Origin: Variovorax boronicumulans
Lineage (GTDB): Bacteria; Pseudomonadota; Gammaproteobacteria; Burkholderiales; Burkholderiaceae_C
Reading direction: 5' to 3'
DNA length: 64,000 nt
Assembly: GCF_029892485.1 (NCBI RefSeq)
Contig: NZ_JARXVG010000002.1
Span: 372,001 to 436,000 of the forward strand
The notes beneath the pieces are model-generated. The model saw nothing but the letters and a program-made list of their open reading frames with translations. It was not told the DNA's origin and did no database searches. Each line of letters begins with the position of its first letter. Position 1 is the stretch's first letter. Both the position numbers and the translations under genes were made by a program. Shown here in pieces: positions 1 to 8,424 of this stretch.

Positions 1-411
1 GGCGTTCCAGGTGTTCATCGCGCCGCAGTCGACATCGACCGCATGCTTGCGGCTGACCTGCAGGCGCACGGCGAGGCCGTTGGGGTCGATGCAGCCGATG
101 CGGCGCGCGCCGTCGATGGTGCTGTCGAAGAAGGCCGGGTCCGTCGCGATGGCGGCGGCGTAGCGGTCGAGGTCCGCATCGTCATGCACGCCCCACACCA
201 CCTCGCGCAGCGTCGGGCCTTCTTCCATCGCAGGCGGCAAGTTCGCCTTGTCCAACGCCGCGACGACGACCCTGCAGCCGTTGAGGCACTCGAAGACGAG
301 TTCGTCGGGCGCCTCCGACTTCAGCGCGAGGCCCCAGTCCTCGAAGAACTGGCGGCAGGTGTGCAGGTCGTCCGCCCCGTAGGTGATCTGGTCGATGCCT
401 AGAACGCTCAT
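1..411 (-). CDS. VOC (glyoxalase/extradiol-type) family protein, C-terminus cut by window edge
   Basis: The frame opens at the ATG at 411 and runs off the left edge after 137 codons. The N-terminus (MSVLGIDQITYGADDLHTCR) is the opening beta-alpha unit of a vicinal-oxygen-chelate domain, with a later DPNGLAVRLQVS strand typical of that fold. Such proteins bind a metal and act as lyases, dioxygenases or epimerases on small organic molecules; the substrate cannot be read here. It starts 13 bases after the aldehyde dehydrogenase stop, so it is the last gene seen of the catabolic operon. The metal ligands cannot all be checked because the end is missing. Confidence 0.8.
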   Translation of the reverse strand, partial: MSVLGIDQITYGADDLHTCRQFFEDWGLALKSEAPDELVFECLNGCRVVVAALDKANLPPAMEEGPTLREVVWGVHDDADLDRYAAAIATDPAFFDSTIDGARRIGCIDPNGLAVRLQVSRKHAVDVDCGAMNTWNA

Positions 412-424
412 GGTCGTGTCCTCT

Positions 425-1900
425 TCAGTTCGCCCATGGGAGCGGTTGGTCGTTCGTGCCCCAGTACATGCTCTTCTGCTCCATGTACTGGAAGATGCCT
501 TCGCGGCCCTTCTCACGGCCCAGGCCGCTGTCGCGCCAGCCGCCGAACGGCGTGGAGACCGAGAACTGCTTGTAGGTGTTGACCCAGACGGTGCCGGCCT
601 GCACCGCGCGGCCGAGCTTCCAGGCGCGCTTGAAATCGCGGCTCCACACGCCTGCGGCCAATGCGTAGACGCTGTCGTTCGCCTGCGCGATCAGCGACGC
701 CTCGTCGTCGAAAGGCATCGCGACAAGCACCGGGCCGAAGATCTCTTCCTGGCTGATGCGCGCGCTGTTGTCCAGCCCTTCGATGATGGTCGGCTTGTAG
801 AAATAGCCGTTGTCGTAGCCGGCGCCGTGCGGACGAACGCCGCCCGTGCGGATGCGGCCGCCTTCGGACACGCCCAGGTCCACGTAGCGCTCGATGCCTT
901 CGCGGTGCTTCGCCGTGATGAGCGGACCCATCTGCGTCTGCTCCGAGGCCGGGTCGCCCACGCGCAGCGCATTGGCGCCTTCGGCCAACCGCGTGAGGAA
1001 CTCGTCGTAGATGCTGCGTGCGGCAAAAAGGCGCGAGCCTGCGATGCACGATTCGCCCGACGAACTGAAGATGCCGTAGAGCACGCCGTTCACCGCATGG
1101 TCGAGGTCCGCGTCGTCGAGCACCATGGTCGGCGACTTGCCGCCGAGTTCGAGCGACACCGGCATCATCTTGTCGGCCGCGATGTGGGCGATGTGCTTGC
1201 CGGTGGTGGTGCCGCCGGTGAACGACACGCGCTTGACCAATGGATGCTTCGTGATCGCATCGCCGATGACCGAGCCCTTGCCCGGCAGCACGCTCACGAT
1301 GCCCTTGGGGACTCCGGCCTGCTCGCAGATGCGCGCGAGTTCGAGCGCCATCAGCGGCGTGACTTCGGCGGGCTTGACGACCACCGCATTGCCGGCCGCC
1401 AGCGCGGGCGCCAGCTTCTGCGCTTCGCTCGCGATCGGCGAGTTCCACGGCGTGATGGCGGCGACCACGCCCATGGGCTCGTGCACGCTCATCGTGACGA
1501 AGGCGCCGCGCGACGGGGTGATGGTTTCTTCGAGCGTCTCCAGCGCGGCCGCGAAGAACTGGAAGGTGGCCGCGGCGCTCGCCACGAGGTTGCGCGTTTC
1601 GTTGATCGGCTTGCCGTTGTCCAGTCGCTGCTTCTGCGCGAGCGATTCGCCTTCTTCGCGGATCAGCTGTGCCACGCGGTGCAGCACGGCCGCGCGCTCG
1701 TGCGGCAGGCGTTGCGCCCAGCCGCTGGTGCGGAAGGCGTGGTCGGCGCGGACGATGGCCTCTTCCACGTCGGCGAGGCTCGCGGCTTTCAGGCGCGCGA
1801 TCGGTTCGCCCGTGGCGGGGTACAGGCTTTCATACACATCGCCGCCACCCAGGCGCCATTCGCCGGCAATGCAGATCGGGAGAAGTTCGGAGGAAATCAT
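425..1900 (-). CDS. NAD(P)-dependent aldehyde dehydrogenase
   Basis: A 491-aa protein of normal length for the ALDH superfamily. The glutamate region SLELGGKSP and the catalytic cysteine in SGESCIAGSRLF are intact, so an active enzyme oxidising an aldehyde to a carboxylic acid is expected. The frame is open upstream to 1948, but the ATG at 1900 (MISSELLPICIAGEW) begins just after the stop of the upstream gene and matches the usual ALDH start; no strong Shine-Dalgarno is visible. In this operon it follows a ThDP enzyme and an aspartate-dehydrogenase-like enzyme, so the aldehyde could be the product of a 2-oxoacid decarboxylation. That pathway role is inference. Confidence 0.92.
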   Translation of the reverse strand: MISSELLPICIAGEWRLGGGDVYESLYPATGEPIARLKAASLADVEEAIVRADHAFRTSGWAQRLPHERAAVLHRVAQLIREEGESLAQKQRLDNGKPINETRNLVASAAATFQFFAAALETLEETITPSRGAFVTMSVHEPMGVVAAITPWNSPIASEAQKLAPALAAGNAVVVKPAEVTPLMALELARICEQAGVPKGIVSVLPGKGSVIGDAITKHPLVKRVSFTGGTTTGKHIAHIAADKMMPVSLELGGKSPTMVLDDADLDHAVNGVLYGIFSSSGESCIAGSRLFAARSIYDEFLTRLAEGANALRVGDPASEQTQMGPLITAKHREGIERYVDLGVSEGGRIRTGGVRPHGAGYDNGYFYKPTIIEGLDNSARISQEEIFGPVLVAMPFDDEASLIAQANDSVYALAAGVWSRDFKRAWKLGRAVQAGTVWVNTYKQFSVSTPFGGWRDSGLGREKGREGIFQYMEQKSMYWGTNDQPLPWAN

Positions 1901-1910
1901 GGGAAGAAAC

Positions 1911-2708
1911 TCAGATGGCGAGGGGCGCCACGCGGTTGCGCAGCGCACGCACCGCGCTGTACACGGTCAGCGCGGAGGTCTTGGGGTTGGCCGCGAGCGG
2001 CTTGTTGCGCATGGTCAGCTCGAAGCTGCCGAAGGCGCCCTCGGCTTCGACGGTGTGCACGTTCTCGGCGGTGGCGGGGTCGGCGATCAGGCGGACCTGC
2101 GTCTTGTCGAGCCCGAGGCCCGCGAGCGAGACGGTGGCCGCGACGTTGGCGTTCTTCGGATACAGCAAGGCCGCTTCGCGCGCGCTGCCTTCGAAGATCA
2201 CGGTGGCTTGCGTCAGCGCATCGAGGTCGCGCCCCTGCTCGGCCGGCGTACCCTTCCAGGCCTTCGGCGGCTTGCGGCCGGTGTAGCGCACGCTGTCGAG
2301 GCCGCCGATGCGGGCGGCGGCGAGCGCATCGATCCCGCCGATGGCGCCGGGAATCAGCTGCACCTGCGTGCGGCCCGCGACGGCGGCGGCTTCGAGCTTT
2401 TCAGCGAGGCCCGCGGCCGACAGCGCGCCGACCGAAGCGACCACGCATGGCGTGCCACGCGCCAGCGCCGGCAGCACATGCTCCTCGATGGCAGCATGCC
2501 CCGCGGTCTCGACAACGAGGTCGATGCCGGCGACAGGCACCACGCTCAGCACCTGCGCGCCGGGCACGGCCTTCTGCGCGGCGGCCATGCCTTCGGCAGG
2601 TACGACGATGACCGTCACCTTCAGCGCCGGATCGTCCCGGAGCAGTTCGAGCACCGCGGTGCCGATGGCGCCGCAGCCGACGAGTGCGATGCGTGTGATG
2701 GCTGTCAT
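1911..2708 (-). CDS. L-aspartate dehydrogenase family protein (NadX-like)
   Basis: A 265-aa protein opening with a Rossmann motif (ALVGCGAIGTAVLELL) and carrying the family signature YPKNANVAATVSLAG around the presumed active-site region, followed by a conserved HTVEAEGAFG segment. Family members oxidise L-aspartate to iminoaspartate/oxaloacetate or run the reductive amination with NAD(P)H. It lies 20 bases after the ThDP gene and 10 bases before the aldehyde dehydrogenase. This context is catabolic, with no nadA or nadC nearby, so a role in NAD synthesis is unlikely. The real substrate may be an aspartate analogue or another amino/oxo acid. Confidence 0.85.
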   Translation of the reverse strand: MTAITRIALVGCGAIGTAVLELLRDDPALKVTVIVVPAEGMAAAQKAVPGAQVLSVVPVAGIDLVVETAGHAAIEEHVLPALARGTPCVVASVGALSAAGLAEKLEAAAVAGRTQVQLIPGAIGGIDALAAARIGGLDSVRYTGRKPPKAWKGTPAEQGRDLDALTQATVIFEGSAREAALLYPKNANVAATVSLAGLGLDKTQVRLIADPATAENVHTVEAEGAFGSFELTMRNKPLAANPKTSALTVYSAVRALRNRVAPLAI

Positions 2709-2728
2709 TGAAGGGGCTCCGCTCACTG

Positions 2729-4432
2729 TCACTTGGCCGTGCCGAGTGCTGGAATCTGCGTGACCGTGTTCGTCGGCGGGCCGGCGAAGCTGGTCTTGAA
2801 GCCGCCGATGGAGAGCATGTCGATCTCCAGCAGGAACGGGCCGTCGGTGGACAGCGCTTCGTCCAGGCGCGCCGACAGGTCGGCGAGGTCCTTCACGCGG
2901 GCGTGCGGCAGCGCGATCGACTTGCACAGCAGGTCGTAGTCGGGCGTGTGCAGCTCGGCGTAGCACTGGCGGCCGCCGTACTGCGCATCCTGGATGTTCT
3001 TGATCACGCCGTAGCTCTTGTCGTTCATGAGCACGATCACCATCGGCGCCTTCTCCTGCACCATGCAGGCGAGCTCGCCCAGGTTCAGGATGAAGCCGCC
3101 GTCGCCGGCCAGGCAGAAGGTCTTGCGGCCCGAGCCGGTCACCGCCGCGCCGATGGCCGCGCCAATCGCCATCGGCATGCCCTGGCCGATGCCGCCGCCG
3201 GTGGCGTGCACGCCGGCGCTCGGCTCGAAGATGCGCAACTCGCGGTTGCCCCAGGTGCTGTTGGAGACGGTCACGTCGCGCACCCAGTTGAACTGGCGGC
3301 CCGCCACGGACTGGAGCCGGCGCACGAGTTCGGCGTACGGGCCGAGGCCGTCGCGCAGCGTGGCGACCGCTTGGTCGTGCGCGGCGCGCAGGTCGACCAG
3401 CAGTTGCGCATCGGCCTTGTAGCCGGCGGCTTCGAGGCGATCGGCCAGGCCTTCGAGGGCCAATGCCGAATCGCCGCAGACGAAGGCTTCGGAGGCATAG
3501 CAGCGGCCTTCGGCGGCGGCATCGGCGTCGATGCGGTACAGCGGGCGCGGCAGCTTCAGTTCGTACTTGAGCGTCTCGTTGCCGCGCAGGCGCGAGCCGA
3601 CCACGAGCATCGCATCGCAGGTTTGATAGAAGGCCTCGACCGGCTTCTGGATGTTGTAGGCGCCTAGCGAGCCGGCGTCGTCTTCGGGCACGGTGCCGCG
3701 GCCCTGCGTGGTGGTGACCACGCCGAAGCCCAGCTTCTGCAGGCGCTGGATCGCACCGCGGGCATGGCGCGCACCGCCGCCGACCCACAGCAACGGACGC
3801 TTGGCAGTTGCCAGGCGCGCGGCCAAGGCGTCGAGTGCCGCGCCAGACGGCACGGGCCGCTCGACGGGCAGCGGCGACAGGTCAGCAGGCATCGTCATGA
3901 GCGCCGACTGGATGTCGATCGGAATCTCCACGCTCACCGGGCCGGTGGGCGCCGTGAGCGCGAGCTGCACCGCGCGCTTGAGCGTGCCGAGCACCGTCTC
4001 CACGCTGCGCACGCGCAACGCTGCCTTCGACACCGCCTTGAGCATGGTGAGCTGGTCGGGTGCCTCGTGGATGTACGACATGCCCTTGTCCAGGTACGGC
4101 GTTTCGATCTGCCCGGTGATGTGCAGCAGCGGCGCGCCAGCGGTCAGCGCCTCGACCAGGCTGCCCGCGATGTTGCCCGCGGCCGGGCCGGTGCTGGTGA
4201 TGCACACGCCCAGGCTGGCGGTGGAGCGCGCATAGGCGTCGGCCATGTTGCCCGCGCCCGCCTCGCCGCGCGCCGAGATGAAGCGCACCATGCCGCGCTG
4301 CGCGAAGGCATCGAGGATCGGCATGTTGTGGATCGAGATCACGCCGAAGGCCGCCTTCACGCCGCACTGTTCGAGAAAGGCCGCGACGACTGCGCCGACC
4401 GCGACCATGTTGTTGTTGCTGGGTTCATGCAT
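2729..4432 (-). CDS. Thiamine-diphosphate-dependent enzyme (acetolactate synthase / decarboxylase superfamily)
   Basis: A 567-aa protein with the three-domain ThDP layout. The catalytic glutamate is Glu57 in SARGEAGAGNMADAYAR, and the cofactor-binding GDG motif lies in the C-terminal domain (AGDGGFILNLGELA, then MND about 25 residues later). Family members cleave 2-oxoacids or carboligate the resulting activated aldehyde. The substrate is not readable. No small regulatory acetolactate synthase subunit is present, which argues against branched-chain amino acid synthesis. The gene overlaps the end of the upstream SDR by 8 bases, showing translational coupling. A decarboxylase feeding the downstream aldehyde dehydrogenase is the simplest inference. 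Confidence 0.88.
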   Translation of the reverse strand: MHEPSNNNMVAVGAVVAAFLEQCGVKAAFGVISIHNMPILDAFAQRGMVRFISARGEAGAGNMADAYARSTASLGVCITSTGPAAGNIAGSLVEALTAGAPLLHITGQIETPYLDKGMSYIHEAPDQLTMLKAVSKAALRVRSVETVLGTLKRAVQLALTAPTGPVSVEIPIDIQSALMTMPADLSPLPVERPVPSGAALDALAARLATAKRPLLWVGGGARHARGAIQRLQKLGFGVVTTTQGRGTVPEDDAGSLGAYNIQKPVEAFYQTCDAMLVVGSRLRGNETLKYELKLPRPLYRIDADAAAEGRCYASEAFVCGDSALALEGLADRLEAAGYKADAQLLVDLRAAHDQAVATLRDGLGPYAELVRRLQSVAGRQFNWVRDVTVSNSTWGNRELRIFEPSAGVHATGGGIGQGMPMAIGAAIGAAVTGSGRKTFCLAGDGGFILNLGELACMVQEKAPMVIVLMNDKSYGVIKNIQDAQYGGRQCYAELHTPDYDLLCKSIALPHARVKDLADLSARLDEALSTDGPFLLEIDMLSIGGFKTSFAGPPTNTVTQIPALGTAK

Positions 4433-5267
4433 GGCGCGACAGGCCTCCGGAGATATCGATGTGGCTGCCCGTCGTGTACGACGCGAGGGGCGAAGCGAGA
4501 AAAAGGATCGCGCGTGCGGCTTCGGTCGGAAGCCCCAGGCGACCCAGCGGGATGTGTTTGTTCTGCGCGAGCTGGCCGCTCCAGGCAGGCCAGTCCTGCG
4601 ACTTGTCTTCGCGCGCTTCGAAGCGGCGGCGCCACTGGCCCGACTCGACCAGGCCGATCAGGATGCCGTTGACGCGCACGCCCTGCGGCGCGAACTCGGT
4701 GGCCATCGAGCGCACGAGGTTCAGGATGCCGGCGCGTGCGGCCGAGGTGGCGACCATGTGCGCTTCGGGCTGGCGTGCCAGCAGCGAGTTGGCGCAGACG
4801 ATGGCCGCATCGCCCACCACCGCGCGCTGCGCGGCCAGCTGCGGCAGGAAGGCGCGCGTCGGGTTGATGACCGAGAAGAACTTCAGGTTGAGTTCTTCGG
4901 TCCAGGCCGCGTCGTCGGTCGTGGCGAAGGTGGAGACGCGCCCCTGCCCCGCGTTGTTGACGAGCATGGAAGCCGGGCCGAGCGCGGCCTCGCTGGCGGC
5001 GGCGAAGGCCTTGACCGCGTTGCCGTCGAGCACGTCGCAAGACTGCGCAAAGAGCTTCGCGTGGGGAAACTGCTCGCGCAGGCCGGCCACTGCGCGGTCC
5101 AGCCGCTCGGCGTTGCGGCCGCACAGCGCGACGGCGGCGCCGCTCGCGAGCAGCAGCTCGACGGTCGCGAGGCCGATGCCCGAGGAGCCGCCCGTGACCA
5201 CGGCCACGCGGTCCGCCAAGGCGTCCGCAGCGAAAAAGGAAGATGCCTGCATCGTCATTCCCGTCAT
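4425..5267 (-). CDS. SDR-fold protein lacking the catalytic Tyr/Lys
   Basis: A 280-aa Rossmann protein with an intact cofactor motif (VVTGGSSGIGLATVEL) and NNAG motif (LVNNAGQGRVST). Where classical short-chain dehydrogenases carry YxxxK, this protein reads MVATSAARAG, so Tyr is replaced by Met and Lys by Ser; the preceding active-site Ser region (CANSLLARQ) is present. It therefore either uses a different chemistry or is a non-catalytic or partner subunit. The start overlaps the IclR stop by 4 bases (ATGA) and the stop overlaps the ThDP start by 8 bases, so all three are co-translated. The substitution is seen directly; the consequence is inference. Confidence 0.85.
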   Translation of the reverse strand: MTGMTMQASSFFAADALADRVAVVTGGSSGIGLATVELLLASGAAVALCGRNAERLDRAVAGLREQFPHAKLFAQSCDVLDGNAVKAFAAASEAALGPASMLVNNAGQGRVSTFATTDDAAWTEELNLKFFSVINPTRAFLPQLAAQRAVVGDAAIVCANSLLARQPEAHMVATSAARAGILNLVRSMATEFAPQGVRVNGILIGLVESGQWRRRFEAREDKSQDWPAWSGQLAQNKHIPLGRLGLPTEAARAILFLASPLASYTTGSHIDISGGLSRHA

Positions 5268-6100
5268 GCGCTGCGAAGCGGCACCACCTTGTTGGCACGC
5301 GCGGGCGAGTAGTTCAAGAGGCCCGAGATCTCCTCGGCCACGCTGCGCACGCGCAGCACCATCTCGTCCATGCGGCTTTCCTCGATGTGGTCCGAGGTGA
5401 TGGTCGCGCCCAGCGCCGCCACGATGTGGCCGCTGTGGTCGCGCACCGGCGCGGCGATGCTGGAGATGTTCGATTCGAAGAAGCCCTCGCCCAGCACGTA
5501 GCCGCGCGAGCGGTCGGCTTGCACCATGTCGAAGAGTTCGTTCACCGTCCTGGGCGTGCTCGGCGAGAAGGTCTCCAGCTTGTCTTCGGGATAGAGCGCG
5601 CGCAGCTGCGGCAGCGTGAGGTCTTCCAGCAGTACGCGGCCGAGCACCGTGGCATGGGCCGGCAGGCGCGTGCCCACGGTGACCGAGCTGGCGAACGGCG
5701 TGGGCGGTGCGACCTTGGCGACGTAGACGATCGATCGGCCGTCGCGCACCACCAGGTTGCAGGGCGTGCGCAGCTCATCGCAGAGGCGGTTGAGCAGCGG
5801 CGTGCCCAGCTGCGTGAGTTCCAGCGAGGCGAGGTATTCGAAGCCCAGGCGCAGCACCGCGAGGCCCAGGCGGTAGTCGCGCCCGCCCTCGGCGCGCTCC
5901 AGGAAGCCCATGTTCTCCAGCGTGGTGAGCAGGCGGAACACGGTGGAGCGCGGCAGGTCGAAGCGGCGCGCCAGTTCAGGCGCCGAGAGCGTGCGGCTCT
6001 CGCGGCTGAACTCGCACAGCACGCGCAGGCCGCGTTCGAGCGCGGGCACGTTGTAGCGGTCGACGCCCTCTTCCATCACTTCGTTGTCGTTGGTGGCCAT
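5264..6100 (-). CDS. IclR-family transcriptional regulator
   Basis: A 278-aa protein. Residues about 17-80 form the winged helix (ALERGLRVLCEFSRESRTLS, then RSTVFRLLTTLENMGFLER). The remaining C-terminal part is the IclR effector-binding domain, with GTRLPAHATVLGRVLL and GEGFFESNISSIAAPV as typical signatures. IclR proteins sense small aromatic or organic acids and bind short palindromes at promoters of catabolic operons. It is encoded inside the operon, between the hydrolase and the degenerate SDR, and most likely controls the operon. A perfect 7+7 bp palindrome at 9433-9452, at the head of the operon, is the best candidate operator. Confidence 0.93.
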   Translation of the reverse strand: MATNDNEVMEEGVDRYNVPALERGLRVLCEFSRESRTLSAPELARRFDLPRSTVFRLLTTLENMGFLERAEGGRDYRLGLAVLRLGFEYLASLELTQLGTPLLNRLCDELRTPCNLVVRDGRSIVYVAKVAPPTPFASSVTVGTRLPAHATVLGRVLLEDLTLPQLRALYPEDKLETFSPSTPRTVNELFDMVQADRSRGYVLGEGFFESNISSIAAPVRDHSGHIVAALGATITSDHIEESRMDEMVLRVRSVAEEISGLLNYSPARANKVVPLRSA

Positions 6101-6142
6101 GGTGATTCGTTGTTCCCTTTGGTTGTTCTTTGGTGGTCCGGC

Positions 6143-7015
6143 TCAGGCGACGAGGGCTTTGCGCAGCAGCGAGGCCACGGCCTCGGGCCGCTCCACGTAG
6201 CTGGCGTGTCCGGCGCCTTCGATGGATTCGAGCGTCACCCCGCAGCCGCGCGCAACATCGGCGCAGGCTTCTGGCGTGGTGACCACATCGAGCGTGCCAC
6301 AGGCCACGCGCACCGGCATGGCGGGCGGCAGGTCGGCCAGCAGGTCGCCGTTGCACAGCAGCTCGACGGCCTGGCGGTAGCCGCCGTCGCTCAGGCGCGC
6401 CATGTTCCAGCGCACCCACTGGCGCGCGAGTTCGCTGGCGGTGTCAGAGACGAGCCGGCCCGAGCGCCTGGCAGCCATGCCGGCGATGCCGAGCTCGTCG
6501 AGCGTGGCGAGGCGCTCGGCGCGCACCCTGGTGCGGGCTTCAGCGCGCGATGGCGCGCCGTAGCCGGCAGCCGGGCTGATGAGCACGAGGCTGCGGATGC
6601 GCGATGCCAGGGCCGAACCCTTGCGTGCGGCCGATGCCGCCGTGAGCGCGCCGAGCGAATGGCCGACGAGCACGCACGACTGGATGTCGAGCGCATCGAG
6701 CAAGGCGTGCAGGCGTTCCGCGTAGTCCGCAGCGGATGGCGCTGCCGGCGCGAGGGGCGTCGACGCGCCGTAGCCCGGCGCATCCCACGCGATCACGCGG
6801 GCCTGCGGCGCGAGCAGCATCGCGACGTCGAGCCACGAGGCCGCGCCGGAGCCGATGCCGTGCAGGCAGACGATGGCCGGCCCCGTGCCGCGTTCGCGCA
6901 CCGACACCACTGCATCGCCGCCGACCGGCACGCTGCGTGCGGGGAAACGATCGTCCAGCAGCGCCAGCTCGGAGGCGGGCAGCGCCAATGCGTCGGTGGC
7001 CATCGTGTCGCTCAT
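6143..7015 (-). CDS. Alpha/beta hydrolase
   Basis: A 290-aa alpha/beta-fold hydrolase. The oxyanion strand is LHGIGSGAASW, the nucleophile elbow is GHSLG, the acid is the Asp in CGTLDVVT, and the catalytic His is in EGAGHASYVERP, giving a complete Ser-Asp-His triad. Closest in style to MhpC/dienelactone or C-C bond hydrolases of aromatic degradation, but this cannot be decided from motifs alone. A GAGG Shine-Dalgarno lies 5 bases before the ATG. It starts 7 bases after the cupin stop. Likely role: hydrolysis of an ester, lactone or C-C bond in the substrate or an intermediate. Confidence 0.88.
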   Translation of the reverse strand: MSDTMATDALALPASELALLDDRFPARSVPVGGDAVVSVRERGTGPAIVCLHGIGSGAASWLDVAMLLAPQARVIAWDAPGYGASTPLAPAAPSAADYAERLHALLDALDIQSCVLVGHSLGALTAASAARKGSALASRIRSLVLISPAAGYGAPSRAEARTRVRAERLATLDELGIAGMAARRSGRLVSDTASELARQWVRWNMARLSDGGYRQAVELLCNGDLLADLPPAMPVRVACGTLDVVTTPEACADVARGCGVTLESIEGAGHASYVERPEAVASLLRKALVA

Positions 7016-7022
7016 GCCGTCC

Positions 7023-7571
7023 TCAGCGCTTGATCTTCGCGAGCGGGTGATCGGCCGGATACGTCGGCGTGACCGGCTTCTTTGCGCCGAGCATCACGCA
7101 CATCAGCGCGTCTTCGTCGCCGATGTTGATCTCCTCGCGGTACACGCCCGGCGGCACCGAGATGAGGTCGCGGTCGGTCATGATGGTCTCGAAGCGCTCG
7201 CCGTCCTTCTCGATCACGACCTTGAGCTTGCCGCGGATCAGGAAGAACACCTCTTCCACATCGGTGTGCAGGTGCGGCGGGCCTTCGTGGCCGGCCGGGA
7301 TCACCATGGTCGAGAAAGTGAAGTGTTCCGCGGGCACGGTGTTCACGTCCTTCGCGACGCCGGTGCCGCCGGTGCCCACGTAGCGCATCTGCGCACGGCG
7401 GAACTTGGGGTCGAAGTCGGCCTGGAACTTCAGCGCGTCCCAGTCGTACTTGCGGGTTTCGTAGCGCGCGATGCGGGTGTTCATCCACTCGGCCAGGCTC
7501 GTGCCTTCGGGCTGCGCCAGGGTGCTGGCGGCAGCGTCGTTGATCTTCTGTTGTTCGGACAGATCGCTCAT
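7023..7571 (-). CDS. Cupin-domain protein (dioxygenase-like)
   Basis: A 182-aa protein with one clear cupin motif in the middle, PPHLHTDVEEVFFLIRGKL, supplying two His and a Glu as metal ligands, and a second cupin strand set ending in SVPPGVYREE. The start at 7571 is preferred over an upstream GTG because AAGGAG lies 8 bases before this ATG. Cupins in aromatic and organic-acid operons are often metal-dependent dioxygenases, isomerases or metabolite-binding stabilisers. It sits between the hydrolase and a classical SDR in one operon. The exact reaction cannot be read. Confidence 0.85.
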   Translation of the reverse strand: MSDLSEQQKINDAAASTLAQPEGTSLAEWMNTRIARYETRKYDWDALKFQADFDPKFRRAQMRYVGTGGTGVAKDVNTVPAEHFTFSTMVIPAGHEGPPHLHTDVEEVFFLIRGKLKVVIEKDGERFETIMTDRDLISVPPGVYREEINIGDEDALMCVMLGAKKPVTPTYPADHPLAKIKR

Positions 7572-7601
7572 AGGGTTCACTCCTTCGTCGGAAAAATTCA
7601 G

Positions 7602-8417
7602 TCAGTGCATCGCAAAGCCGCCGTTGACGGCCAAGAGCTGGCCCGTCACGAAGCGCGAGAGGCCGGACAGCAGGTACAGCGTGGCGCCGCACACATCGGC
7701 AGCCTGCTGCTCGCGCGGGATGGCGCGGCCTTCGAGGTATTTCTGGTGGCGCGCCATCGGCACGTACTCGGTCGCCTCGACCAGCGTGAGGCCCGGCGCC
7801 ACGGCGTTGACGGTGATGTTGTCGCCGCCCCATTCGCGCGCCAGCGAGCGCGTCATGGAGATGACCGCGCCCTTGCTCGATGCGTAGGCCAGCAGGTTGG
7901 GCGCGCCCCAGAGCGCGGTGTCGGAGGCGAGGTTGACGACCGCGCCACGGCCGCTCGCCGCGAGCGCGCCGCGGCAGGCGCGGCCCATGAGCCAAGTGCC
8001 GCGCACGTTGACGTTCATCACGCGGTCCCACATGTCGATCTCGAGCTGGTGCGCATCGCGGCCGCCCGAGTTGGTGATGGCGGCGTTGTTGATCAGGCCG
8101 TCGAGGCCGCCGAGCAGGCGGATCGCCTCGCTGGCGCAGGCATCGATGGAGGCCGGATCCGACAGGTCGACAGTGAGCGCATGCGCCTTGTAGCCCGCAT
8201 CGCGCAGCGCCTTGGCCTCGGTGTCGGCGAGTTCGCCGAGGATGTCGGCCAGCACCACGCTCGCGCCCGCCGCGGCGATGCACTGCGCGAACGCGAGGCC
8301 GAGGCCACGCGCACCGCCGGTCACGAGCACGCGGCGGCCGGCCAGCAGGTTGGCGGGCAGCTCGGCCAGCAGCGACTGCAGGCTCGACGAATCGGGAATG
8401 GCTTTGGGTTCGGTCAT
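7602..8417 (-). CDS. Short-chain dehydrogenase/reductase, complete active site
   Basis: A 271-aa classical SDR with cofactor motif LVTGGARGLGLAFAQ, NNAAI, catalytic Ser in NLASDTALW and the intact Tyr/Lys pair in AYASSKGAV. The ATG at 8417 (MTEPKAIPD) lies 7 bases after the Bug-receptor stop; a longer frame extends upstream only as a shadow of that gene. It should catalyse NAD(P)-dependent alcohol/ketone interconversion. It contrasts with the second SDR of the operon at 4425-5267, which has lost this active site; the two might pair as active and structural partners, but that is speculation. Confidence 0.9.
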   Translation of the reverse strand: MTEPKAIPDSSSLQSLLAELPANLLAGRRVLVTGGARGLGLAFAQCIAAAGASVVLADILGELADTEAKALRDAGYKAHALTVDLSDPASIDACASEAIRLLGGLDGLINNAAITNSGGRDAHQLEIDMWDRVMNVNVRGTWLMGRACRGALAASGRGAVVNLASDTALWGAPNLLAYASSKGAVISMTRSLAREWGGDNITVNAVAPGLTLVEATEYVPMARHQKYLEGRAIPREQQAADVCGATLYLLSGLSRFVTGQLLAVNGGFAMH

Positions 8418-8424
8418 GAGGTGT

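Noticed and set aside
383..2611. Very long plus-strand open frame (742 codons)
   Set aside because: It lies antisense to the aldehyde dehydrogenase and NadX-like genes, has Arg/His/Ala-rich nonsense composition and no ribosome site; high GC opens such frames.
2308..2763. Plus-strand 151-codon frame within the NadX-like gene
   Set aside because: Antisense shadow with Ser/Ala/Pro-rich composition and no family match.
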